From: Brachybacterium sp.
GTDB taxonomy: Bacteria > Actinomycetota > Actinomycetes > Actinomycetales > Dermabacteraceae
Assembly: GCA_030451965.1 (NCBI GenBank)
Contig: JAKDNE010000123.1
Location: forward strand, 1 to 8,576
Length of the DNA stretch: 8,576 nucleotides
Reading direction: 5' to 3'
Shown: positions 1-7,175 of the stretch, one piece after another
How the letters are laid out: every line of letters starts with the position of its first letter
Position numbering within the stretch: the stretch's first letter is position 1
The notes under the pieces: generated by a model
Seen by the model: only the letters and a program-made list of their open reading frames with translations
Told to the model about the DNA's origin: nothing
Databases searched by the model: none
Translations under genes and position numbers: made by a program

Positions 1-755
1 CGCTTGTTCGGCTGGTCCTCCCAGCCCGGCACCGGGATGCCCCAGTCGATGTCGCGGGACATCGCGCGGGGCTTGATGTCGCCCAGGATGTTCTGGCTGA
101 AGCGGATCACGTTGGGGCGCCACAGCCCGGTCGCCTCCCGCTCGTCGAGCCAGCGGCCCAGCTCCCCGGCCAGGGACGGCAGATCCAGGAACCAGTGCGA
201 GGTCTCGATGAATTCCGGCGTCTCGCCGTTGATCCGCGAGACCGGGTCGATCAGGTCCGTGGGGTCCAGCTGGTTTCCGCAGGTGTCGCACTGGTCGCCG
301 CGCGCGCCGTCGGCGCCGCAGATCGGGCAGGTGCCCTCGATGTAGCGATCGGGCAGGGTGCGACCGGTCGACGGGGAGATCGCCCCGGAGGTCGTCCTCT
401 CCACCATGTAGCCGTTGTCGCGCACGGTGACGAACATGTCCTGCACCACCTGGTAGTGGTTGCGGGTGGTGGTGCGGGTGAACAGGTCGTACGAGAGACC
501 CAGCGCGACCAGGTCCTCGACGATGAGGCGGTTGTTGCGGTCGGCGAGCTCACGGGCGGAGATGCCCTCGGCGTCGGCGCCGACCAGGATCGGGGTGCCG
601 TGCTCGTCGGTGCCGGAGACCATGAGCACGTCGTTCCCGGCCATGCGCATGTAGCGGGAGAAGACGTCGGAGGGGACGCCGAAGCCGGCGACATGACCGA
701 TATGGCGGGGACCATTGGCATACGGCCAGGCGACCGCGGACAGGACTGTGCTCAT
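1..755 (-). CDS. metG: Methionyl-tRNA synthetase, N-terminal part (cut by window edge)
   Basis: Cytoplasmic class I aminoacyl-tRNA synthetase that charges tRNA-Met with methionine using ATP. Only the first 251 residues are in the window; the anticodon-binding part and the KMSKS loop lie beyond the left edge. The start MSTVLSAVAWPYANGPRHIGH is typical of the family, with the HIGH signature at residues 18-21 and the GTDEHG active-site segment shortly after. The connective-peptide zinc knuckle is intact, with Cys143, Cys146, Cys156 and Cys159 in a CxxC...CxxC arrangement like that of the E. coli enzyme. RDIDWGIP at residues 234-241 is another family hallmark. The ATG at 755-753 is chosen because the conserved core begins at once after it. 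No Shine-Dalgarno sequence precedes it; instead a TAGAAT box sits 8 nt upstream, suggesting a leaderless mRNA. The gene is divergent from the UGP gene. Confidence 0.97.
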   Translation of the reverse strand, partial: MSTVLSAVAWPYANGPRHIGHVAGFGVPSDVFSRYMRMAGNDVLMVSGTDEHGTPILVGADAEGISARELADRNNRLIVEDLVALGLSYDLFTRTTTRNHYQVVQDMFVTVRDNGYMVERTTSGAISPSTGRTLPDRYIEGTCPICGADGARGDQCDTCGNQLDPTDLIDPVSRINGETPEFIETSHWFLDLPSLAGELGRWLDEREATGLWRPNVIRFSQNILGDIKPRAMSRDIDWGIPVPGWEDQPNK

Positions 756-763
756 AGCACTCG

Positions 764-769
764 ATTCTA
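764..769 (-). promoter_or_regulatory. Candidate -10 box (TAGAAT) of metG, leaderless-type
   Basis: On the minus strand TAGAAT matches the TAnnnT actinobacterial -10 pattern (5 of 6 to TATAAT). Eight bases separate it from the metG ATG, so transcription would begin at or within a base or two of the start codon. There is no purine-rich ribosome binding site between them, and no good TTGACA-like -35 at 16-18 nt spacing. The box is seen in the sequence; the leaderless reading is inferred. Confidence 0.5.
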
Positions 770-862
770 GGGGAGTCGGGGCCTCGTCCCGACGCGAGCG
801 CGGGTGACCCCTCGGACAGGGGCGCGCCGGGGCAGGCGGCGCGGAGCATCCGTCCGCCCCGA

Positions 863-868
863 TACCCT
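863..868 (+). promoter_or_regulatory. Candidate -10 box (TACCCT) of the UGP gene, leaderless-type
   Basis: TACCCT fits TAnnnT and is followed by exactly six bases (GGTCTC) and then the ATG at 875. This is the spacing expected if the A of ATG is the transcription start. No Shine-Dalgarno sequence is present upstream of the ATG. The -35 region (about 840-846) is GC-rich and not consensus-like. Confidence 0.45.
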
Positions 869-874
869 GGTCTC

Positions 875-2263
875 ATGAGCATCGAAGGACTAGCCGCAGC
901 GAAGCAGAAGATGGCAGACGACGGGGTCGCGCAGACCGCGATCGACGTCTTCTCCCACTACTACGGACAGCTCGAGGAGGGGGTCACCGGCTCCATCCCC
1001 GAGGACACGATCGACCCCTACCTCGACCCGCCGCTGCTCGAGGATGTCTCGATCGACCCCGGCCACGCCAAGCAGGTCTTCGATCAGCTGGCGATCATCA
1101 ACCTCAACGGCGGGCTCGGCACCTCGATGGGCCTGGACCAGGCCAAGTCGCTGCTGCCGGTGCGTGACGGCAAGAGCTTCCTGGACATCATCGTCGAGCA
1201 GGTCCTCGCGGCCCGCCGCGGCACCGGCTCCCGCCTGCCGCTGATCTTCATGAACTCCTTCCGCACCCGTGAGGACACCCTCGAGGTGCTCGCGAAGTAC
1301 CCCGACCTGCCCGTCGAGGACCTGCCGCTGGACTTCCTGCAGAACAAGGAGCCCAAGCTGCGCACCGACGACCTCACCCCGGTCCAGTGGGACGCGGATC
1401 CGACGCTCGAGTGGTGCCCACCCGGTCACGGCGACATCTACACCGCCCTGCAGACCTCCGGCCTGCTCCAGCAGCTGCTCGACGCCGGTTTCAAGTACGC
1501 CTCGGTCTCCAACTCGGACAACCTCGGCACCGTCCCCAGCCCCGTCATCGCCTCCTGGTTCGCGGCCTCCGGCGCCCCGTACGCGGCCGAGCTGTGCCGC
1601 CGCACCCCCGCGGACCGCAAGGGCGGCCACCTCGCGGTGCGCAGGTCCGATGGCCGGCTCATCCTGCGCGACACCGCGCAGACCCCGGCCGAGGAGATGG
1701 ACTACTTCACCGACGAGCACCGCCACCCCTTCTTCCACACCAACAACCTCTGGTTCGACCTGGAGCAGATGGCGGCGGTGCTGGCGGAACGCAACGGCAT
1801 CATGGGCCTGCCGCTGATCCGCAACGAGAAGACCGTCGACCCCGCGGACAAGACCAGTACGCCCGTCTACCAGATCGAGTCCGCCATGGGCGCCGCGATC
1901 GAGGTGTTCGACGGCGCGACGGCGATCGTCGTCGGCCGCGACCGCTTCCTGCCGGTCAAGGCGACCAGCGACCTGCTGCTGGTGCGCTCGGACGCCTACG
2001 CCCTCGACCATCGCTCGGCGCTCGTGCAGCAGATCGAGACGCTGCCGACGGTGTCCCTCCAGGCCGACTCGTACAAGCTCATCCAGGACTTCGAGCCGCG
2101 CTTCCCCTACGGCGTGCCCTCGCTCAAGGAGGCTGCGAGCCTCGATGTGCAGGGCGACTGGACCTTCGGTGCCGATGTCTCCGTGATCGGTGACGCGGTG
2201 CTCGGCGAGGAAGGCGGCGAGGTGCCCGAGGGAGCCCGGGTCGGCACCGCAGCCACCAGCTGA
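875..2263 (+). CDS. UTP--glucose-1-phosphate uridylyltransferase (UDPGP family, eukaryotic-type UGP)
   Basis: Makes UDP-glucose and pyrophosphate from UTP and glucose-1-phosphate in the cytoplasm, supplying glucosyl donors for envelope glycans, trehalose or glycogen-type pathways and galactose metabolism. The 462-residue protein matches the UDPGP family rather than bacterial GalU. The nucleotide-binding loop LNGGLGTSMG is at residues 77-86, followed by AKSLLPV (Lys91). PPGHGD is at 182-187, NSDNLG at 213-218, HTNNLWF at 288-294, and RFLPVK with the conserved lysine at Lys362. The LNGGLGTSMG loop favours a UDP-glucose enzyme over the related UDP-GlcNAc pyrophosphorylases, which carry an LAGGQGTR-type loop. 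The C-terminal part (about 385-462) fits the short beta-helix of the family. The ATG at 875 has no Shine-Dalgarno but has a -10 box 6 nt before it. The gene is divergent from metG and convergent with the acyltransferase gene. Sure of family; glucose specificity is inferred from motifs. Confidence 0.93.
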   Translation: MSIEGLAAAKQKMADDGVAQTAIDVFSHYYGQLEEGVTGSIPEDTIDPYLDPPLLEDVSIDPGHAKQVFDQLAIINLNGGLGTSMGLDQAKSLLPVRDGKSFLDIIVEQVLAARRGTGSRLPLIFMNSFRTREDTLEVLAKYPDLPVEDLPLDFLQNKEPKLRTDDLTPVQWDADPTLEWCPPGHGDIYTALQTSGLLQQLLDAGFKYASVSNSDNLGTVPSPVIASWFAASGAPYAAELCRRTPADRKGGHLAVRRSDGRLILRDTAQTPAEEMDYFTDEHRHPFFHTNNLWFDLEQMAAVLAERNGIMGLPLIRNEKTVDPADKTSTPVYQIESAMGAAIEVFDGATAIVVGRDRFLPVKATSDLLLVRSDAYALDHRSALVQQIETLPTVSLQADSYKLIQDFEPRFPYGVPSLKEAASLDVQGDWTFGADVSVIGDAVLGEEGGEVPEGARVGTAATS

Positions 2264-2267
2264 GCCG

Positions 2268-2290
2268 CACGGCGCCGGGTGAGCGCCGTG
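2268..2290. terminator. Hairpin behind the UGP gene
   Basis: A perfect 8-bp inverted repeat, CACGGCGC/GCGCCGTG, with a 7-nt loop starts five bases after the UGP stop codon. No T tract follows, as is common for GC-rich genomes. It lies between convergent genes and could act in both directions. Confidence 0.55.
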
Positions 2291-2296
2291 CCCGGG

Positions 2297-2330
2297 CGGA
2301 CCGGAACTCGGTCTCTGTGCGGCCGGTCCG
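2297..2330. terminator. Second inverted repeat in the convergent spacer, possible terminator of the acyltransferase gene
   Basis: CGGACCGG (2297-2304) and CCGGTCCG (2323-2330) form a perfect 8-bp stem with an 18-nt loop. It lies 18 bases past the stop codon of the minus-strand acyltransferase gene and is also downstream of the UGP gene. There is no T tract, and the long loop makes it weaker than the neighbouring hairpin. Confidence 0.4.
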
Positions 2331-2348
2331 GGTGGTGAGCGCGCTGCG

Positions 2349-3443
2349 TCAGGCGGAGGCGCGTGGTGCCCGGGTGGGGGAGTCCTCCGACGTGACGAGG
2401 AGAGCGCCGATCGGCGGATCGGTGACCCACTGCGTGAGCGTGCCGACGACGCCTCGGGAGAGCACCGCGGTGAGCACGAGGGCGCAGACGATCAGGGGGA
2501 ACGGCGCCCACCAGGACTCGACCCAGGCGAAGGGCTCGTCCAGGTAGCGGATCGGAAGCAGGGCGAGGGGGTGCAGGAGGTAGATCGTCAGCGAGCGAGC
2601 ACCGATCGCCGTCCAGATGGTCTCACCGAGCGGGGTGATCAGCAGCAGCGCAACGGTACCGATCATGCCGGCGGTGAGCACCACGAGCTGCACGATGATC
2701 GCGAGCCACGTCTCATAGGGGCCATCGGCGTAGTTGCCGCGGAGGAAGAAGCGGACAGCCGAGAGATGCTCGCGGGTGGCGAAGGAGACCACCAGCGCGA
2801 ATGCCAGGACAGCTGCACCGATCCAGACCCGGTGAGGCACGGTCTTGAGCCTCTGGAGCATCGCAGGCGTGGTGACCAGGCCCAGGGTGAAGAAGGGCAT
2901 CATCTCGAAGAAGCGCCCCAGCGATAAGGTCGCGTCGAGGTTCTGATCCAGCGGCACGATCACGGCCACCGCCACGGTGAACACCAACGGATGGCGCAGT
3001 GCCCGCAGCACCGGGGTCACCAGGCGCCACATCAGCAGTGCCAGCAGGAACCACAGCGTCCACGCCGTGGAGACGAACTCCAGGTGGAACTCATGTCCCA
3101 GCAGCAGCATCTTTCCTGTTTCGTGGAGCAGCTGGAAGATCAGATAGGGCACGAGCATCGCGGTCAGCAGGCGCCGCACCTGGCGGGGCTCATTGCGGTA
3201 CGAGCGGGAGAGGAAACCGGAGATCGCCACGAAGGCCGCCATATGGAACGAATAGATCCAGGTGTAGATCGAATCCCCGACCGCTCCCGAGTTGGCCTCG
3301 AAGCTCTCCAGCGTGTGCCCGACCACGACGAGCGTGATGAGGATGCCCCGGGCGTTGTCCAGGAACGGGTCGCGCACCTTCTTCGCAGGAGCATGGCCGT
3401 CCGTGACCGCGGGACGCAGTCGGCTCGGGTCTGCGTCGGTCAT
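2349..3443 (-). CDS. Multi-pass membrane acyltransferase (acyltransferase 3 / fucose 4-O-acetylase-like family)
   Basis: Predicted integral membrane protein of 364 residues that would transfer an acyl (usually acetyl) group onto a sugar or other envelope substrate. A hydrophilic N-terminus (1-23) is followed by RDPFLDNARG and a first membrane segment carrying VVVGH with His43, the arrangement usual for acyltransferase 3 enzymes. A second conserved-looking segment is SFHMAAFVAISGFL (His67, residues 65-78), and SLTIYLLHP (284-292) matches the late motif of the family. About ten hydrophobic segments are visible (roughly 30-46, 60-79, 92-115, 124-147, 151-165, 178-192, 206-222, 245-270, 283-299, 313-333). 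The ATG is supported by GAGGAG at 3448-3453, four bases upstream. Third-position A/T is more common than in the flanking genes. It is monocistronic by position and convergent with UGP. The substrate cannot be told from sequence. Confidence 0.85.
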   Translation of the reverse strand: MTDADPSRLRPAVTDGHAPAKKVRDPFLDNARGILITLVVVGHTLESFEANSGAVGDSIYTWIYSFHMAAFVAISGFLSRSYRNEPRQVRRLLTAMLVPYLIFQLLHETGKMLLLGHEFHLEFVSTAWTLWFLLALLMWRLVTPVLRALRHPLVFTVAVAVIVPLDQNLDATLSLGRFFEMMPFFTLGLVTTPAMLQRLKTVPHRVWIGAAVLAFALVVSFATREHLSAVRFFLRGNYADGPYETWLAIIVQLVVLTAGMIGTVALLLITPLGETIWTAIGARSLTIYLLHPLALLPIRYLDEPFAWVESWWAPFPLIVCALVLTAVLSRGVVGTLTQWVTDPPIGALLVTSEDSPTRAPRASA

Positions 3444-3447
3444 GGAT

Positions 3448-3453
3448 CTCCTC
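3448..3453 (-). promoter_or_regulatory. Shine-Dalgarno site of the acyltransferase gene
   Basis: GAGGAG on the minus strand lies four bases before the ATG at 3443-3441 and fixes this start. A weak -10 candidate, TAGCCT, is at 3486-3481, which would give a leader of about 30 nt. Confidence 0.6.
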
Positions 3454-3494
3454 GATGCTCACGGCAGGAACGATCGCGTCAGGCTACGGCGACC

Positions 3495-3514
3495 CCTCGG
3501 GCACTCGTCCGAGG
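3495..3514. repeat. Inverted repeat upstream of the acyltransferase gene
   Basis: CCTCGG (3495-3500) and CCGAGG (3509-3514) flank an 8-nt centre. The repeat overlaps the place where a -35 element would fall for the TAGCCT -10 candidate at 3486-3481, so it could be an operator or simply a chance hairpin. A second short palindrome, GTCCGG-CA-CCGGAC, is at 3538-3551. Confidence 0.3.
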
Positions 3515-3565
3515 CGCGCCTGTGAGATGCGGCTGCAGTCCGGCACCGGACGTCCCGCAACGACC

Positions 3566-3598
3566 GGGCTCCGCCGCGCAACGGGAGCGGCGGAGCCC
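3566..3598 (-). terminator. Terminator-like hairpin behind putA
   Basis: GGGCTCCGCCGC (3566-3577) and GCGGCGGAGCCC (3587-3598) form a perfect 12-bp stem with a 9-nt loop. It begins eight bases after the putA stop codon in the direction of putA transcription. No T tract follows, only GGTCGTTGC. It would also separate putA transcription from the downstream acyltransferase gene on the same strand. Confidence 0.7.
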
Positions 3599-3606
3599 TG
3601 AGGGTC

Positions 3607-6600
3607 TCAGCTCCGGCCGCGGGCCCAGCCCTGACCGCCGGTGAGGTCCAGCTCGTGCGGCAGCGGGTTGCCGTAGCGGTGGTTCGTCGCACTGATCGCC
3701 TGCTCGTGCACGAAGGGCAGCAGCTCCACCCGGCCGTCGACGACCACGTCTCCGGTGAACAGTGCGACGTCGATGCGGTCCGCGATCGCGGCGCGCAGCG
3801 CGGGGTCGCTCTGACCGAGCAGGCGGATCCGTGACTGCTCGAGGGCGGGGATCCGCCCGGCGAAGGCGGTGGCGTCCTCGACCTGCACCGCCGAGTCGAC
3901 GAGCCCTGCCTCCCGGGCTGTGCCCGCGAGGTCCTGGGAGGGGACGGACACCTCGATATCGGCGTCGACGGTCGCGGCGGCGTGCAGCACCCGCTGCAGC
4001 TCCTGCGCCGAGGTGCCCTCAGCGGCCCTGATCATCACCGGCAGCGACAGGTGCCGCAGCACGTTGATCTCGCCCTGGAGCTCCTGCGCATCGCGCGGGA
4101 CGAAGGTGCTCGCCCACTGCTCGCGATCGCTGTGACGCGCTGCGGCCAGCCAGGACTCCGCGTCCTGCTGCCGGTCGGGAACCCCGGCGGCGTCGGACCA
4201 GTCCATCAGGTGCACCAGGTAGTTCGGGCCGCCCGCCTTCGCGGTCTGGCCGATCGCCGAGCGCTTCCAGCCGCCGAAGGGCTGGCGCTCCACGATCGCG
4301 CCGGTGATGCCGCGGTTGACGTACAGGTTCCCGGCCTCGACGTGCTCGGTCCACCACGCGACCTCAGTGGGCTCCAGGGAGTGGATCCCGGCGGTCAGCC
4401 CGAAGGCGGTGCCGTTCTGGATCCTCACCGCGTCCTCGAGGGTGTCGGCGTGGATCACGCCGAGCACCGGGCCGAAGTACTCGGTGAGGTGGAAGGGCGA
4501 GTCCTCTTCGACCCCGGTGCGGACCCCGGGGGAGAACAGCGTGCCCGCCTCGTCGAGCTGACGCGGGCGGGAGAGCCATTCCTCCCCCTCGGAGAGCTCG
4601 GTGAGCCCGGAGCGCAGCTTCTCACCGGGCGGCTCGATCACCGGGCCCATCTGGACCGTCGGGTCCGTCGGCCGGCCCACGTGCAGGCTCAGCACCGCGT
4701 CGGCCAGCTGCGCGGTGAACCGGCGGGAGGTGGTGACCGATCCGACGGTGATCACCAGCGAGGCGGCCGAGCATTTCTGGCCCGCGTGGCCGAAGGCGCT
4801 CGCGGCGACATCGTGCGCTGCGAGGTCGAGATCGGCCTGCGGGGTGACGATGATCGAGTTCTTGCCGCTGGTCTCGGCGAGGATCCGCAGCTCGGGACGC
4901 CAGGAGGCGAACAGCGCGGCGGTGTCCGAGGCGCCGGTGAGGATCAGCTGCGAGATCCGCGGATCGGAGATCAGTGCGCGGCCCACCTCGTTCTCGGGCA
5001 CGTCGACGAGGGTGAACACGCCCTTCGGCACCCCGGCCTCGTGCAGCAGGCGGCCGATCAGAGCGCCGCAGCGTCGGGATTGCGGCGCGGGCTTCATGAT
5101 CACCGCGCTGCCGGTCACCAGGGCGGCGACGACGCCGCCGGTGGGGATCGCGACCGGGAAGTTCCAGGGCGGGGTGACCAGGGTGAGGGGCCGTGCCTGG
5201 GCGCTCACGTCGCCGAGACCTGCCAGGCGCTCGGCCTGTTCGGCGTAGTAGAGGGCGAAGTCGATCGCCTCGCTCACCTCCGGATCGCCCTGCTCGAACG
5301 TCTTGCCGGTCTCGGAGGCCATCACCTCCAGCAGCTCACCGCGATGCGCGGCCATGGTTCCGGCGACGCGGCGCAGGATCATCGCCCGCTTCTCGACCTC
5401 CAGCGCCGCCCAGGCCGGCTGCGCAGCGAGGGCGTCGGTGAGGGTCTCGTCCACGGCCTCGACGGTCTCGAGCCGTGCGGCCCGGACCTCCGCGACGCCG
5501 AGCTGCGAGCCGCGGATGCGATGGGTGATCCGGGCGGCCCACTCCTGGTTCATGGGGGTCGACAGATCGGTGTCGGGCGTGTTGCGGAAGGCTCCGGGGA
5601 CCGCCGGCAGCGCGGGGTCACCGAGCTGCAGGGCGGTCTGTCCGTCCGCGACCTCCGCACCGCGGTCCTGGTCGCGATGGGTGGGCAGCGAGGTCTCCCG
5701 CAGCGCACGGTCCAACGCCCGGGAGAAGCGCTGCTGCTCACGAGCGAAGAGCGACTCGGAGCTGTCGAGCTCGAAGGCCGCGGAGAGGAAGTTCTGCGAG
5801 GAGGCGTTCTCCTCCAGGCGCCGCACCAGGTAGGAGACGGCGACGTCGAAATGGCGGGGGTGCACGATCGGCACGTACAGGCGCATGGTGCCGGTGGCCT
5901 CGCGCACCACCGCCTGCTGTCCCGGCGTCATGCCGGCGAGCATCTCGAACTCGACGCCGTGCCCGGGGCCGGCCGGGATGCCGCGGCTCTGCATCAGCAG
6001 GTGGGCGAAGGCGACGTCGAAGAGGTTGTGACCGGCCACGCCGAGGTGGACGGCCTCGAGCTTCTCGGGGTCCAGCGCCTCCAGCAGCATGCGCTTGTAC
6101 TGCGCGTCGGTCTCCTCCTTGGACAACAGCGGTGCCTGGGTCCAGCCGTGCACCGAGGCGTCGACCTGCTCCATCGCCAGGTTGGCGCCCTTGACCAGGC
6201 GCACCTTGAGAGGCTCTCCGCCGTCGGCCACCCGGCGTTCGGCGAAGCGGCGCAGACGGGCCATCGCCGAGGGGGCGTCCGGCAGGTAGGCCTGCAGCAC
6301 GATCCCGGCGTGCAGGGAGGCGAGCTCGGGACGGTCCAGGAGCTTCTCGAAGACCTGCAGGGTCAGTTCGAGGTCCCGGTACTCCTCCATGTCCATGTTC
6401 AAGAAGGTGGGGTTCTCGCCGCGGGTGGCTTCGAGGTACAGCGGCAGCAGCGTCTCGACGATGTGGTCGACGGTCTCGTCCGCCGCCCACAGCGGCAGGT
6501 GGTCCACGATCGAGGACACCTTGATCGAGGCGTAGTCGACGTCCTCGCGGGCCACCAGCTCGCGCACGCCCTGGAGACGGCGGTCGGCCTCCTGGGCGCC

Positions 6601-7101
6601 GAGCACCGCCTCGCCCAGCAGGTTGATGTTCAGCTTCGTGCCGTCGGCCGTGAGGCGCTGGATCGCGCTGCTCAGCGGTCGGGGACGCGCATCGAGGATC
6701 AGGTGGCCGACCATGCGGCGCATCGTGGCCTGCGCGGTGGGCACCACGAGCGAGGGCACGAGCGTGGACGCAGCACCGCCCAGAGCGATGACCCCGCGCA
6801 GCGCAGCGGGGAGGAAGGCGGGCGGATCCTGGGCGAGGCGGCGCAGCTCGACGGCGGCGGCGTGTGGATCCTCCGGCCGGATCACGCGGTCCACGAAGGC
6901 CAGGGTGAAGTCCAGTCCGTTCGGGTCCTGCAGCAGGTCCGAGAGCATCTTCGCCGGTCCCGGCACGTGACGGGTGGCGGCGGCGTCCACCCAGGTGCGG
7001 ACCTGCGCCGAGACCTCATCGAGGGTCGGGACGGTACGGGCGGTATCGAGCGGGGACTGCGAGGGGTTCACAGGGGACAACAGAGTTCTCTCCTCGTTCA
7101 T
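3607..7101 (-). CDS. putA: Bifunctional proline dehydrogenase / L-glutamate gamma-semialdehyde dehydrogenase
   Basis: Oxidises proline to glutamate in two coupled steps, using FAD (proline dehydrogenase, electrons to quinone) and NAD+ (semialdehyde dehydrogenase); expected at the inner face of the membrane. The 1164 residues read as an N-terminal helical arm, a proline dehydrogenase barrel (about 150-450) with FLNMDMEE (233-240), RLVKGAN (301-307, Lys304) and RRLEENAS (427-434), then an aldehyde dehydrogenase domain (about 530-970). The latter shows TPPWNFP (Asn647), MKPAP (Lys670), LAETSGKN with general base Glu743, and GQKCSA with nucleophile Cys777. A C-terminal domain of about 190 residues follows, ending in a conserved-looking block (GRVELLPF, ATNHRYGNP). 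There is no ribbon-helix-helix DNA-binding domain at the N-terminus, so autorepression is not expected. The start is uncertain: ATG 7101 lacks a ribosome binding site, while GAGGAG at 7095-7090 precedes a TTG at 7080-7078. Confidence 0.96.
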   Translation of the reverse strand: MNEERTLLSPVNPSQSPLDTARTVPTLDEVSAQVRTWVDAAATRHVPGPAKMLSDLLQDPNGLDFTLAFVDRVIRPEDPHAAAVELRRLAQDPPAFLPAALRGVIALGGAASTLVPSLVVPTAQATMRRMVGHLILDARPRPLSSAIQRLTADGTKLNINLLGEAVLGAQEADRRLQGVRELVAREDVDYASIKVSSIVDHLPLWAADETVDHIVETLLPLYLEATRGENPTFLNMDMEEYRDLELTLQVFEKLLDRPELASLHAGIVLQAYLPDAPSAMARLRRFAERRVADGGEPLKVRLVKGANLAMEQVDASVHGWTQAPLLSKEETDAQYKRMLLEALDPEKLEAVHLGVAGHNLFDVAFAHLLMQSRGIPAGPGHGVEFEMLAGMTPGQQAVVREATGTMRLYVPIVHPRHFDVAVSYLVRRLEENASSQNFLSAAFELDSSESLFAREQQRFSRALDRALRETSLPTHRDQDRGAEVADGQTALQLGDPALPAVPGAFRNTPDTDLSTPMNQEWAARITHRIRGSQLGVAEVRAARLETVEAVDETLTDALAAQPAWAALEVEKRAMILRRVAGTMAAHRGELLEVMASETGKTFEQGDPEVSEAIDFALYYAEQAERLAGLGDVSAQARPLTLVTPPWNFPVAIPTGGVVAALVTGSAVIMKPAPQSRRCGALIGRLLHEAGVPKGVFTLVDVPENEVGRALISDPRISQLILTGASDTAALFASWRPELRILAETSGKNSIIVTPQADLDLAAHDVAASAFGHAGQKCSAASLVITVGSVTTSRRFTAQLADAVLSLHVGRPTDPTVQMGPVIEPPGEKLRSGLTELSEGEEWLSRPRQLDEAGTLFSPGVRTGVEEDSPFHLTEYFGPVLGVIHADTLEDAVRIQNGTAFGLTAGIHSLEPTEVAWWTEHVEAGNLYVNRGITGAIVERQPFGGWKRSAIGQTAKAGGPNYLVHLMDWSDAAGVPDRQQDAESWLAAARHSDREQWASTFVPRDAQELQGEINVLRHLSLPVMIRAAEGTSAQELQRVLHAAATVDADIEVSVPSQDLAGTAREAGLVDSAVQVEDATAFAGRIPALEQSRIRLLGQSDPALRAAIADRIDVALFTGDVVVDGRVELLPFVHEQAISATNHRYGNPLPHELDLTGGQGWARGRS
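7090..7095 (-). promoter_or_regulatory. Shine-Dalgarno-like GAGGAG just inside the annotated putA frame
   Basis: GAGGAG covers codons 3 and 4 of the longest putA frame. It ends nine bases before an in-frame TTG (codon 8, 7080-7078); a GTG (codon 11, 7071-7069) is further on. The ATG at 7101-7099 has no comparable upstream site. Either TTG is the true start or the ATG is used without a strong site; this N-terminal stretch is not conserved enough to decide. Confidence 0.4.
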
Positions 7102-7169
7102 GGATCACGGCGACGGTGCTGTGGGGCGGGCGACAGGAGGATCGGCGTGACCGGTGTCCCCGTACCTAG

Positions 7170-7175
7170 ATCGTA
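7170..7175 (-). promoter_or_regulatory. Candidate -10 box (TACGAT) for putA
   Basis: TACGAT on the minus strand fits TAnnnT and would start transcription near 7163, giving a leader of about 60 nt to the ATG. No good -35 hexamer is seen. Just upstream in the putA direction is an inverted repeat, GTCCTG (7187-7192) and CAGGAC (7206-7211) with 13 nt between, which is where a regulator of putA could bind. Confidence 0.3.

Noticed and set aside
195..770. A 191-codon plus-strand open frame in the metG region
   Set aside because: The minus strand encodes MetRS with HIGH and zinc-knuckle motifs throughout; the plus frame shows only low-complexity Ala/Gly/Val/Asp sequence.
808..822. CCCCT-N5-AGGGG hairpin in the metG/UGP spacer
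   Set aside because: A five-bp stem is expected by chance in DNA this GC-rich, and it matches neither promoter element position.
890..2011. A 373-codon open frame on the minus strand, antisense to the UGP gene
   Set aside because: The composition (Gly, Arg, Val, Asp-rich, no motifs) is that of a shadow frame, while the plus strand carries clear UDPGP motifs across the same bases.
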